Below, piece by piece: positions 21,600 to 32,305 of a DNA stretch of 64,000 nt. The notes beneath the pieces were generated by a model. That model saw only the letters and a list, made by a program, of their open reading frames with translations, was not told the origin of the DNA and searched no databases. Where the stretch lies: positions 85,209,942 through 85,273,941 of the forward strand of contig OZ035962.1 in the NCBI GenBank assembly GCA_964034945.1, read 5' to 3'. The translations under genes and the position numbers were made by a program. Within the stretch, counting starts at the first letter, position 1, and every line of letters begins with the position of its first letter. Origin of the DNA: Chrysopilus asiliformis. Its lineage: Eukaryota > Arthropoda > Insecta > Diptera > Rhagionidae.

Positions 21600-22974
21600 T
21601 AATAAAACTGTCCCTAAATAACAACTTACATATAGGAGGGGATAGGCTAGTGTAACGACGATTAGCAAAAATCGCGAAAAGGGTGAGGATGTGGCGAGAA
21701 GCAATCAATTATAGTCTGATTTTTTATCTTTATCTAAATTCAACCCCTTGTGACCATGCAATAAATAAAGTTCAGAAATTCTTTGATCATGGAAAGCAAA
21801 ACTTTGAAGCAACCTATCATCCACGAACTTTTCGTCCGATTACAATCCGCAAAGATACAAAATTAACAAAATTCAACACTTTCTGAGGTAAGGAAAAGAC
21901 CGAGGCATAAAATTGTTTTTCTGATTATTTCTACATGCGTATAGCCATCCATGGTTACCAAATTTTTAAAGAAAAATAGTAATTTTACTTAAAAAACAAA
22001 TCAATTGAACAAAAGATACTCTGAAGTGACTCAAAACTAATTTAATCATATTAGAAAATCTTTTGTATCACAAAAATCATGTTGCACAAATAAAAATAAA
22101 ATTACTCATTGTTAGTATTCTCTAAGAAAAAAGCTACCATTTTCTCCTAGTAAACTACACCCGAGCATTTTACAATAATTTTTATATTAGACCTTTAACA
22201 ATACCAGCGATTACGCTTGAAAAGTCAGTTAAATTTTCACCCAAAGTCGAGGGAAATTTTGTGACGCAGAAAAAGTTAAAGAATGTCAAAAGCAAAATAT
22301 AGCAAAACCCACAAAAAAAAGGTAAAGAAAAAGTTTTTTTTTTGTATTTTAACTCGAAAAAATGTTTTGTATCATAGCATAATTGTAGCACATATCCGGC
22401 ACAATTGGGATTTTCATCAACGATATGCCATGCACGTCATAAATATAGAATCATAACGTCACTCTTTTATCTCGTATATCGTTTATAATTCAGTTATATT
22501 TCGCGTGTATGGACTTTTTTTTATGTAAAATTTATTATAAGCTATGCTTAGAAAACAATAGCAACAACAACAAAAATTATTTATCTTTGGTAAGAAAATC
22601 CAAGACTTGTAAGACGGTCGTTTTAAAATAGTTTATGCTGTTATCGCTGTTTCAGAAAATCAACGAAAAAAAACTAATAAGAATAAAGAGAAGAAAAAAA
22701 ATTAAGAGTCGAAAAACAACAAAATTTTTATCAACGAAAACAGAACTGAAAATGTTTACATTTTTAGGAATGAAACTCATACGAGTATATGCGAAATTAA
22801 CAAAACTTTGATGAATTATATTTGATTGGCAAATGCCTTGAAATATTGACCTAAATTCTTTAAAAGTGATTAATATTTGTGTAAAAGAAATTTTGTTTTT
22901 GCATAAATACAGAAAAAATGGCAGCAAAAACCACAATTTTGAAATTGATTTAAAATAATTTAACGCAAACATTG
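21600..22974. other. AT-rich non-coding stretch
   Basis: No gene, complete repeat or RNA gene is recognisable in these 1.4 kb. Confidence 0.5.
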
Positions 22975-23368
22975 ATTTGGATCAGAGTTGGGCGGATTCA
23001 ATTCAAAATTGAATGCATTCAAAATTCCATTCCCATTCACTTACTGAATGGTATTTGAAATTTTTACTCCATTACCATTCAGTAGTGAATGGTAATGGCC
23101 AAAAAATTCAACTCTCCATTCACTGAATGGGAATGTAAATCCATTTCCATTCCCATTCGATTTGAGTTGAGATTTTTTGATTTTAAGTGAATGGTAATTC
23201 AATTTAGTCAAATGATTTTTTTATATGGAAAAATGCTCGAAATCGATCGAAATGAGGGAAAAGTTAATTTGCCTCAAAACGACAGGACCGATTTTTATGA
23301 TCCATATCACATTGGATAGAGATCAGTGTGGCCTATAGTACTAGATATGAGGCATTCTGGAAAAACCA

Positions 23369-23850
23369 AAATGGCGGCTGTTAGACGCCATTTTGTCCAA
23401 ATTATCCCAATAAAGGCCCATCAAGATAGGTATCAAATGAAAGAGCTCTGGAAGAAACTTACAAATATCTATATCATGGGTACCAAAAAAGCAAAATGGC
23501 GGCTGTTAAACGCCATTTTGTCCAAATTACCCCAATAAAGGCCCATCAAGATGGGTATCAAATGAAAGAGCTCTGGAAGAAACTTACAAATATCTATATC
23601 ATGGGTACCAAAAAAGCAAAATGGCGGCTGTTAGACGACATTTTGTCCAAATCGCCTCAATAAAGACCCATCAAGATGGGTGTCAAATGAAAGAGCTCTG
23701 GAAGAAACTTACAAATATCTCTATCATGGTTATCAAAAAAAAAAGAAAATGGCGACCAAACACCGTAATAAAGACTTATCAAGATGGGTATCAAATGACA
23801 GAGTTTGGGAGGAAACTTATAAATCCCTGTATTTTTTTTTTTTTTAAGAA
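23369..23850 (+). repeat. ~125-bp tandem repeat, left foldback arm
   Basis: ATGGCGGCTG or a variant recurs at 23371, 23496, 23621 and 23749. Successive units share AATAAAGGCCCATCAAGATG and GAGCTCTGGAAGAAACTTAC. The short MAAVRRHFVQI-type open frames arise from this repeat and recur on the other arm, so they are not independent genes. Confidence 0.9.
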
Positions 23851-24039
23851 ACAATTGACTTAATTTTTTGTTTTATTCAAATTTCCGTTCATGAAAAATT
23901 AGTGATTATGAAAGTAAATTTGAATAAAACAAAAAATTAAGTCAATTGTTTCTTAAAAAAAAAAAACAGGGATTTATAAGTTTCCTCCCAAACTCTGTCA
24001 TTTGATACCCATCTTGATAAGTCTGTATTACGGTGTTTG

Positions 24040-24670
24040 GTCGCCATTTGCTTTTTTTTTGATAACCATGTTATAGATATTTATAAGTTTCTTCCAGAGC
24101 TCTTTCATTTGACACCCATCTTGATGGGTCTTTATTGAGGCGATTTGGTCTAACAGCCGCCATTTTGCTTTTTTGGTACCCATGATATAGATATTTGTAA
24201 GTTTCTTCCAGAGCTCTTTCATTTGATACCCATCTTGATGGGCCTTTATTGGGGTAATTTGGACAAAATGGCGTTTAACAGCCGCCATTTTGCTTTTTTG
24301 GTACCCATGATATAGATATTTGTAAGTTTCTTCCAGAGCTCTTTCATTTGATACCCATCTTGATGGGCCTTTATTGGGGTAATTTGGACAAAATGGCGTC
24401 TAACAGCCGCCATTTTGTTTTTTTGGTAACCTTGATATAGATATTTGTAAGTTTCTTCCAGAGCTCTTTCATTTGATACCCATCTTGATGGGCCTTTATT
24501 GGGATAATTTGGACAAAATGGCGTTTAACAGTCGCCATTTTGCTTTTTTGGTACCCATGATATAGATATTTGTAAGTTTCTTCCAGAGCTCTTTCATTTG
24601 ATACCCATCTTGATGGGCCTTTATTGGGATAATTTGGACAAAATGGCGTCTAACAGCCGCCATTTTGGTT
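24040..24670 (-). repeat. ~125-bp tandem repeat, right foldback arm (about six units)
   Basis: Inverted copies of the same unit, with GCCGCCATTTTG-type starts at about 24041, 24158, 24285, 24408, 24533 and 24657. The extra units make this arm about 220 bp longer than the left one, so the arms have changed length independently. Confidence 0.88.
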
Positions 24671-25049
24671 TTTCCAGAATGCCTCATATCTAGTACTATA
24701 GGCCACACTGATCTCTATCCAATGTGATATGGATCATAAAAATCGGTCCTGTCGTTTTGAGGCAAATTAACTTTTCCCTCATTTCGATCGATTTCGAGCA
24801 TTTTTCCATATAAAAAAATCATTTGACTAAATTGAATTACCATTCACTTAAAATCAAAAAATCTCAACTCAAATCGAATGGGAATGGAAATGGATTTACA
24901 TTCCCATTCAGTGAATGGAGAGTTGAATTTTTTGGCCATTACCATTCACTACTGAATGGTAATGGAGTAAAAATTTCAAATACCATTCAGTAAGTGAATG
25001 GGAATTGAAATTGAATGGGAATTGAAAACGCCCGACTATGATTTGGATG

Positions 25050-25380
25050 GTGTCCAGAAAAAGTTACTCTTATGCCCTTATTCTGGCGTTGTGATCGGTC
25101 ACAAGTCAGAATCCGTTTTGCGATTTTGGCACTAATTTTCCAGCCATTTTTCACCGTAAATTGAATAAGAAATTACAAAATTCACAACTCAAAGAGGACC
25201 AAGGCAAGAGAACTAACCGTAAAAATAGGAAAAATCTTTTAACCTAGTTGGGACTAGTCATCGGTTAGTGACAGTCGCCATAATAAGGCTATTAATTAAA
25301 AGTTTTTGTACCCCCCCCCTCCCTACGGATCCTCTTCCCCTTTCCCCTTTCCCCTATCCCCATAATAATATTGTATGGTC
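25050..25380. other. Non-coding stretch with pyrimidine-rich tract
   Basis: No gene. Around 25310-25360 there are C runs and CCTTTCCCC repeats. Confidence 0.5.
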
Positions 25381-25384
25381 AGGC

Positions 25385-25930
25385 CCCTTTATTTTGGATT
25401 TTGTCAAAAACGGCTCGTAATATCGAAAACGTTTTGAAATATCGAAAACTGCTCGGAATATCGCAAATGGTTTGAGATATCGAAAAGGGCAAGAAATGTG
25501 AAAAACTGCTCGAATGATCGAAAATGGCTTGTAACACGAAAGCGGCTCCAAATATTGAAAACTACTCGAAACATCAAAATTTGATTAAAATATCGAAATC
25601 GGCTTGCAATATCGAAAACGGTTCGAACCATCGAAAATGGCTTAAAATATTGAAAACTGCTTGGAAGATCGAAATCGGCTTGGAATAAAAAAGTATCGAA
25701 AACGACAATATCAAAAAAAAACTCGAAATATCGCAAATCATTTGAAATATCAAAAACGACAAAAATATCAAAAACATATATCGAAAACGGGTTGAAATTG
25801 TAAAAACGGCTCGAAATATTGAAAACGGTTCGAAATACCAAGAATGGTTCGAGATACCAAAAATATCGAAAACAAAAAGAAATATCGAAAGCGGCTCGAG
25901 ATATCAAAAAAATCGCTAACAGTAGTGCCA
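25385..25930. repeat. Degenerate 19-bp tandem repeat (AATATCGAAAACGGCTCGA)
   Basis: About 25-28 diverged copies of a 19-bp unit centred on ATATCGAAAACGG. Some neighbouring units share the same changes. The long Phe/Ile/Ser-rich minus-strand frames across it reflect the repeat and are not a membrane protein. Confidence 0.85.
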
Positions 25931-25934
25931 AACT

Positions 25935-27840
25935 CGCCCCGCCCCCCTTCCATTTTTGAATCCGTGACGTATTTTATAAACAATCTCTTCTTAGTACTAA
26001 TTAAAAAAACATTTAATCTATTTCTGAAACAGTGAAATCTTACTTTTTGTGTCCGAATCTTAGGGCCTCCAAAGCGTTGAAAAAATTGTCTTTTGTCCCT
26101 TTTCACTTTTACCCTGAGGATTCTCGTGAAATCCGTCAAAATATCACTTTACAATATTATTAAGTTTTTCGGCACGTTTAATGGAATCCAATTAAAAAAG
26201 CAGAGGTATCCTTTAATGTTTCTCAATGTCTCCAAAAAGGACCCAGAATTTAAATGAACCACTGGCGAATTAACGGAAGTGAAGTTTCCTTCTAAAATCA
26301 CTCTGCCACTTCGATTTCCGTTGGGGATTTTCCGAAACAGGAACCACACTATTCAAAGACAAACGCTGCCACCAAAACAATTCGACGGATGAGTCCTGCA
26401 AGAGGAATCACAAAACAAAACTTAAGTATCGCAAAAGGCGCCAAACAAAAAACACCACTTCAACCCACTGGCCTACGCTATATGCAAGATTGCAGGTGAA
26501 TCGAAGGGAAACCAAAACGCGCGCAACAAATCGCCAAGATAAGACGTTGTTCTCACTTTGTCCAACCAGACGATGCCTATGTTGTTCGCTGTTGATGTTG
26601 CAGTAGTGGTGCACAACTTCGATGGTTGGTTGAATCGTAAAAAAGTCGTAAACTTTGCTGTTGAAAAGCGTGAAAACGCTGCTTGCGAAGAGAGCTTCTG
26701 CCAAGAGGAACCGTAGCTCCCCAGAGTTGGAGACTGACTAGTGGCAATCGACGTCGTTGGTTGTGGGGCAATCACTTGGTGGTTGCTTTCAGGCAGCAGC
26801 GACGTCTGCAGGCGAAACGCCCAAGCTCTATGGAAGCTCATCCGCTGGCGAAGCAATCAACAGACGGCGGAAGGAATTCTGAAGTAATGCTGGATGGGAC
26901 GATGGGGGTAAGACCCGGCCGATGGGTGGGTGGAAGTGTCGAGAGAAGCGAGAATTTGGGCAGAGAAAAGCAGGGAGAGCGCAATGGCGAAATCGTCGAT
27001 TTGTCTGCAATCGAGCGAGGGTGGCCACAACGAAACACAAGCGAACACAAAAACAACTATAAAGCATCAAAAAATAGAGGGATGGAAGGACGGACGGAAT
27101 ACCGTAACCAACGGCTGGCAGAGTGACAGACGAGTGCAATGGGGGTAGCGAATGGGTGGATAAGTGGGTGAATGATTCTGAAGCTACTTTCGATAATAAG
27201 GCCAGACTTTAACTGATTATTCTTTGGTTAGAGATGACCCCTTTTTGTGGTTTTATAGAGTAGCCTGTTTGCCACCAACGTGTATCCTTGCATCTTTCTC
27301 TCTTTCTCAGTCCACCAGTGGCTTTTTGAATTTTTCGACAATGTAGTGAATAAATTGGAAAATCTTTTCACATATTTTTTTCAAATTTTTGGTAACTTAT
27401 TTGAGAGGGAGAAAAATTTAAAAAAAATTAAACTATCGATATAGTTTTTTTCCCCTTTTTTTAATTTTACTGACTTTGTTTAAGAGGGAGAAAAAAATTA
27501 AAAACAACTATTTTTTGGAATCATTTTTTTTAAATACAAGAGACGCTCGTTTATATGACCTAACTAAAACACCTTGAGTTCATATAAGTGAGGTTTTCAT
27601 ATAAACGGGGTTTAGGTTTACAAGAGCAAAATCGCCTAAACTAGTTGGTCGTGATTATCTACCAAGGATTTTTCAGACCTCGTCAGTGAGAGAGTTTTTC
27701 AAATTTCGATCGTAAAACAATCACAATGTAGTGATACTCTGATGGTAGATCCCGTTTTTCAGTTGAATTATTGGACTAAAAATTGTATAGTTGTCATCTT
27801 ATCAAAGCCCAAAAAATTCACCGACAGTTATTTCCACTGT
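25935..27840. other. Mostly unique sequence, GC-richer at 26450-27150
   Basis: No recognisable gene. The 26450-27150 interval is clearly GC-richer than its surroundings and has overlapping open frames on both strands, none of which I can match. It could be a regulatory region or an unidentified non-coding exon, or simply unique DNA. From 27150 to 27840 it is AT-rich with no features I can name. Confidence 0.4.
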
Positions 27841-27844
27841 AAGC

Positions 27845-28101
27845 CAGGGGTGTCTAACCTTTTAGCTTTCCTGGGCCACATTGAGAGAAGATAAGTTATT
27901 TTTGGCCAAAAATAAAATATACTAACCCTAAAGATGGCTGATTAATAAAAAAACGTAGAATACATACATACATACTTAACAATTTTAAGTAATTTAAACT
28001 TCAATAATTCATAAAATTTGTAAATATATCAGTTTTGGTTCGGCCCCATTCAAACACGTCCTGAACCGCATACGACCCGCGGGTTGGACAGTAAGCGCCT
28101 G
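27845..28101. mobile_element. 257-bp hAT MITE, copy 1 (CAGGGG...GCCTG)
   Basis: It begins CAGGGGTGTCTAACCTTTTA and contains GGGCCACATT, with ACCCGCGGGTTGGACAG near the end, matching a very widespread class of hAT-derived MITEs. Flanks CTGTAAGC and CAGTAAGC form an 8-bp duplication with one mismatch. A second copy is at 51994-52265. Confidence 0.85.
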
Positions 28102-28137
28102 CAGTAAGCGATTGCATTTCAGCACATCAATATATCG

Positions 28138-28880
28138 GGAGTACAAATGGAAAACTGCCGTTTTCCAATAGATGTCGCTAGCAGTAAAATGCTGGTCAAA
28201 AATGTCTGATCAGAAACGTCAAATCATAAGCTAGGCATCTAGCAACAACTCGTTACCATGAAATTTGTGAATTTTTATCGGCACTATATATTTTTTGTGC
28301 GCGAAAAGGTCGAAATTTGAGCGAAATAAGCGTCATTTGCGGGAAGTTTTGCTTTTTGCCTTCAATTCAGAAAAATCTGAAGCTGGAGCGCGTCGAATGA
28401 TTGTTAAAACTTGTAAAATTGTAGAAGCTACCGAACACAACTAATGCGTTTGAGCCGAGCATTGAGGCCACAATTCGAAGAAAGACATGACAAAGTGATT
28501 TTTCAGCACGACAACGATCGGCCACATGTTGCTAATATCGTTAAAACCTACCTGGAAACACTGAATTGGGACATTCTACCCCACCCGCCGTATTCCCCAG
28601 ACATTGCCCCTTCCGACTATCCCCTGGTTCGATCGATGACGAATGGCCTGGCTGAGCAGGAGTTCCGTTCTTACGGAGAGGCCAAAAATGAGTCGATTTG
28701 TGGATCACCTCAGAAGACGAACAGTTTTTTCGGCGCGGGATCCGTATGCTGCCAGAAAGATGGGAAAAAGTTTTGGCTTGGAATAGACAATATTTTGAAG
28801 AATAAATATGTAAGGATTTTTCCACAAAAAAGACTCAAATTTTGAAGAAAAAAAACGGTGGTTTTCCATAACAAAACTCT
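28138..28880 (+). mobile_element. mariner element remnant, Mos1-like, internally deleted
   Basis: It begins near GGGAGTACAAATGGAAAACT and ends near GTGGTTTTCCATAAC. The 5' non-coding part is found again in inverted orientation at 51717-51836. The transposase is reduced to a short N-terminal trace (SEKSEAGARRMIVKT, 28366-28410) and the C-terminal half. Confidence 0.8.
28444..28845 (+). pseudogene. mariner transposase, C-terminal half
   Basis: The frame contains RLSRALRPQFEERHDKVIFQ and HDNDRPHVANIVKTYLETL, with the second catalytic Asp, and PHPPYSPDIAPSD, with the third. Exactly 34 residues separate the two, which is the mariner DD34D spacing. After LAEQEFRSYGEAKN the sequence diverges from the family through small shifts and ends KKFWLGIDNI. 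The N-terminal DNA-binding domain and the first Asp are deleted or decayed, so no active enzyme can be made. Confidence 0.9.
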
Positions 28881-28904
28881 TTTGCCCCGGAAAATTGGAA
28901 GAAG

Positions 28905-29068
28905 AGAATAAACACGTTATCCTTGCAGGACCTTCCGTTATCCTTATCGACTTGTTAATTGAAGCATCGAAAATTTGAGAAAAAGGATAATCACGTTATT
29001 CTCCCAGGACCTTTCGTTATCCTAACGAGGACGAAGTAGTGAAAATATTATATTGTCATCGGACTTAC
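28905..29068. repeat. Repeat family D, copy 1
   Basis: It has the motifs ACGTTATCCTTGCAGGACCT, CTTCCGTTATCCTTA and GTAGTGAAAATATTATATTG followed by CATCGGACTTACGTA. The same order is found at 46815-46936 and, after an interrupting element, at 47889-48110. Class unknown. Confidence 0.7.
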
Positions 29069-29389
29069 GTACACTGAGAGAAAAGATAGTAAATTTAACT
29101 ATTTTATAATGGGTAATCGTGACTATTACTAAAATAGTTAATTTTAATTACAAAAATAGTCAAAATGGACAATTTTTATAAGAAATTTTACTTCTTAGTA
29201 GTAAAATTTACTATTTTGTATCTAAATTGACTATTTTTTGAATTAAAAGTTTTTTTCCCAAAGTTTTCGGGGAGGAAAAAGCAATTACGCTGGGCCCGAT
29301 CTGCGAGAAAATTGGTCAAGGTTCTGTAATGATTTCGCGAGCATCTTGTTCTGGGGAAAATTATTATTAGGTGGTTTTTGAGGTCGCTG

Positions 29390-29800
29390 ATCACAAATCT
29401 AATGTCAAAATATTGAAATTTTTCATCCCCTAGTCATGCTTTTCTTTATATTTTGTTAAATTTGTTTAGTGTTAACGGATTCTACTTAAATTTTGCGAAA
29501 ATCCCATTTACTCCAACTATGAAGTCATAAAAACCATAAAAATTTAAAAACTAATCAAATTCATTGTTAAACAATTCAACCAGCAATCATAAACTCTCTA
29601 AATCTTGTAAATCAATTTGTTGAATGCATAAAATTCTTATGATAAAACCACTTTTGTTGCGAACAGCCACCAGCAGAATGTGGTCGGTCACCTGTTCTTG
29701 TGGCCGAATTCGCGACGCGATGCAGCAGCCCGTCAATCGACTGGTTGTGATCGCGGGTGTAGGGGGCGTACGTGCGTCCACACGAGTTGGACCAGAATGC
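29390..29800. other. Non-coding stretch
   Basis: No gene recognised. The GC content rises from about 29640 towards the inverted repeat. Confidence 0.45.
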
Positions 29801-29808
29801 GATTCCTT

Positions 29809-30114
29809 ATTAGGCCATGCGCCACGGGGCAGAAGTCTACTGGTGCAACGAAAAAGTTGTAGGCAAGACGGTTTCGGGGAAGGTTTGAGGTTTGCGCTAC
29901 TCCAGAATGTGGTTGAACGGAGCAAAGCACAAACACATATATAAGTCATAACGAGTTTTAGTTCCTATTTCTAGCGATACACACGCACACAAATGAAATG
30001 AAACGTGTACCTATGTAGCAGGGCAAAAGAGCAAACAAGAACCGTGGCGCAGCGAACACGAAAATTAACTATCGTTGCACTGGCAGACTTCTGCCCCGTG
30101 GCGCATGGCCTATT
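29809..30114. repeat. GC-rich inverted repeat, ~43-bp arms
   Basis: TTAGGCCATGCGCCACGGGG (29810 onward, continuing CAGAAGTCT) returns inverted as CCCCGTGGCGCATGGCCTAT (30094 onward). Each arm also contains GTGCAACGA or its complement. The arms, 29809-29851 and 30072-30114, are about 220 bp apart. The interval contains a TATATAAG. Not recognised. Confidence 0.8.
29938..29945 (+). promoter_or_regulatory. Possible TATA box (TATATAAG)
   Basis: TATATAAG lies on the plus strand in GC-richer DNA, about 450 bp upstream of a good splice donor (AG/GTATGT at 30389/30390). The combination would suit a promoter with a non-coding first exon. This is inference from motifs only. Confidence 0.3.
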
Positions 30115-30389
30115 GGATTTCGCCGCAGAATGGAGCAGAACTGGTACTCTGAGCCGGAGCAGATATAGAGGTCGATGTCAGGTAGTAAAACGCTTAACGT
30201 TGAACATCAGTCAACAGTTGTCGACATTCAAGCATTCTCTGACGAAACTGAAGATCGACACAAGAGAATTAAAGATCGGAAAGAAAGAATATTGCGAGTC
30301 AAACCTGAACATTAACCCCTTGCACTTTTGTGATAAATCTACCAGCGACAAAATCGCATCAATTTCGTCGGCGGCGGTGATTCTATAAG
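29975..30389 (+). other. Possible 5' non-coding exon of an unidentified plus-strand transcript
   Basis: Bounded on the left by the possible TATA box and on the right by the donor ATAAG/GTATGTTTTTTTT. The sequence between is not AT-rich and contains no transposon motif that I recognise. Its only open frame has no family resemblance, so if transcribed it is more likely 5' UTR or long non-coding RNA. The right arm of the GC-rich inverted repeat lies inside. Exon start is not determined. Confidence 0.25.
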
Positions 30390-31170
30390 GTATGTTTTTT
30401 TTTGCATTTAATTTCTGTCTGGTTCGTCGAACTGTGCGATTATTCGGTTTTTATAGAATTTTTGTTAAAAGCTGGGGTATTTTCCACGAATTGAAACGAA
30501 ATTCGGTCATTAATTACAATTCGGCATAAATATAAAGCGTTACTACTTCTGTGCTTACGTGCTAATTTGGTATCGGCGGTCACAGGTTGAATGTTTAACT
30601 CGTTTTTTTTTTTTAAAACGCAATTCTGTCTGGAAGCGAATCCATCAAAAATTTATTCGTTGCCTCAAATCAAACTAAAATTATATTTGGAAATCACCGG
30701 ATAGTTTTAAAAGGCAAGAATACGTAAACAAATTATGATTTTTCGAAAAAAATCTTTAATAAAACAAAGTAGAAAATTTTACATAGGAAAGAAAGACTCT
30801 TAGGACGTTTCTCACATAACACAAGAGGTCCATAGTTGACCGGCGCGACCATAAAGTCAGGAAATTCGTGTCAATTCAGGGCACAGCGACCATTAACACT
30901 TGGGTTATGTTTTAATAACAATTTTCAGTAATTTCACACTTTTTTTAACCCTAAAAGGCATGAGCCACGTAAAATCGCGACCTGCACCTCTCAGGCACAC
31001 CCCCTTTATTTTCAAAACTTCGACCGATTTTGATCAAATTTATATCGTTGAAGTTTGCGGGGACGCGAAAGCGATTGAGCTGGATTTCAAGTGTGTCAAA
31101 ATTAATTTAGGGCCTGTAAGGATAACGCCAATATCTTTTTTCAATATTTCTCTGCGAAATTTTAAATTAA
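30390..31170. other. Non-coding stretch
   Basis: No gene recognised. Several T or A runs are present. Confidence 0.45.
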
Positions 31171-31345
31171 ACATAATAAAAGCTACAAATGTCAGGCGTC
31201 AATCTTCAAATACTTTATATGATGACAGACAAAATATTTATCTAAAAAAATTTATTTGTATAGGAGCGGGGGACACGAGTGGTCCGATTGGATTTTGATG
31301 CATGGATAAGTTATGTAAAATCATATTCTAAAAAAAATCTTCATA
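31170..31345 (+). repeat. Repeat family A, copy 3, left fragment
   Basis: Starts AAAAGCTACAAATGTCAGGC and reaches GGTCCGATTGGATTTTGATG and TTATGTAAAATCATATTCTA, where the next element interrupts it. Confidence 0.75.
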
Positions 31346-32303
31346 GGGGAGACCGGGTATGGTTGTCACATTTTTTGTTCTTTTGTATTTTTAGTGGCCA
31401 TGTTCTTAGTTTAGCAGGATTTTTATATATCAGTAGATAATATACTTATTCTAGTTTAAAAATAAATAAAGACTTTTTCTCTAGCATTATCTATTGAGGA
31501 ACAATTATAATTTTTTTGAAAAAATAAAAGTGTGACTTTTAACCCCGTGTCAGGGATGGTTGTCACAGTGTCTGGGGTAGGTAATCACATAGCAAATTAA
31601 AGGGGGAATATAAAAATAAATACTTATTTAAATCAAATGAGTATCTTTATTAAAGGTAAAATGTTGTATGTAATTAATTTTACCCAAGAAAAGAACGAAA
31701 AATATCTTATTCTTAATAAAAAACAATAACCAAAATTTTTATTCATAATAATAATAAAAAAAAAGGAATATTTCATAATAAAAAACAATAACCAAAATTC
31801 TGGTAACGAAAATAACAAAAATATAATCATAGTAAGTCTATAATTTCTTTGGACGTAATATTTTTTAATTCAAAATACCTAACTTAATGGAATTATATGA
31901 GACTACCAACCCCAGTCAACCTGAGACAACCTGCCCAAAAACACATTTTTGTACATAACCTCCCAAAATAAAGTTCAATCAATGTTTATTTGAAAAATCA
32001 TATAACAATATCATGAAACACATATTTAACTTCATAAATACACGAAAAGGTATATTACTATGTATTATTTAATTATGCTTACGAGACTCGACACAGATGC
32101 ACAAAAAATTACTTTCGCTGTCCAAAAAAAACAATTGCATATATCTACGTCACTGCATTTTAGAGCAGGCTAAAGTGAAGTAGGTAGAGAAGTGTTGCTA
32201 TAGCACTCATTCGACGCCGATTAATAAACTCATTCGTTCGTTCAGTTTTCTGTTATGGCCGCTGTGACAACCAACCCGTGTGACAACCATACCCGGTCTC
32301 CCC
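31346..32303. mobile_element. 958-bp GACCGGG-ended element at a TA site, copy 1
   Basis: Perfect terminal inverted repeats GGGGAGACCGGGTATGGTTG ... CAACCATACCCGGTCTCCCC, flanked by TA on both sides. Inside, diverged inner versions of the end recur (CAGGGATGGTTGTCACAGTG). TA duplication points to the Tc1/mariner/pogo group. Its relative is at 46937-47888. Non-autonomous, with no transposase seen. Confidence 0.82.
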
Positions 32304-32305
32304 TA

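Larger units (their letters stand above)
22983..25040. mobile_element. 2.06-kb foldback element, hAT-type ends and 8-bp duplication
   Basis: The ends CAGAGTTGGGCG and CGCCCGACTATG are inverted (10 of 12 match) and are flanked by the perfect 8-bp duplication ATTTGGAT (22975-22982 and 25041-25048), the signature of hAT elements. Almost the whole element is a palindrome: left arm 22983-23884, a 31-bp spacer, and right arm 23916-25040. Each arm begins with GAATGG-rich sequence and continues into a tandem repeat of about 125 bp (AAAATGGCGGCTGTTAGACG, then CATCAAGATGGGTATCAAAT). There are about four repeat starts on the left and six on the right. No transposase is encoded, so it would depend on a partner element. 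Confidence 0.9.

Noticed and set aside
23326..24708. MAAVRRHFVQI-type frames on both strands
   Set aside because: They are generated by the 125-bp tandem repeat of the foldback and occur as mirror copies on both arms.
25404..25931. 175-codon Phe/Ile/Ser-rich frame resembling a membrane protein
   Set aside because: Translation of the degenerate 19-bp repeat. Composition is explained by the repeat unit.
26473..26856. 127-codon minus-strand frame as a possible gene
   Set aside because: No recognisable domain, and overlapping frames of similar length exist on both strands, as expected in GC-richer DNA with few stops.
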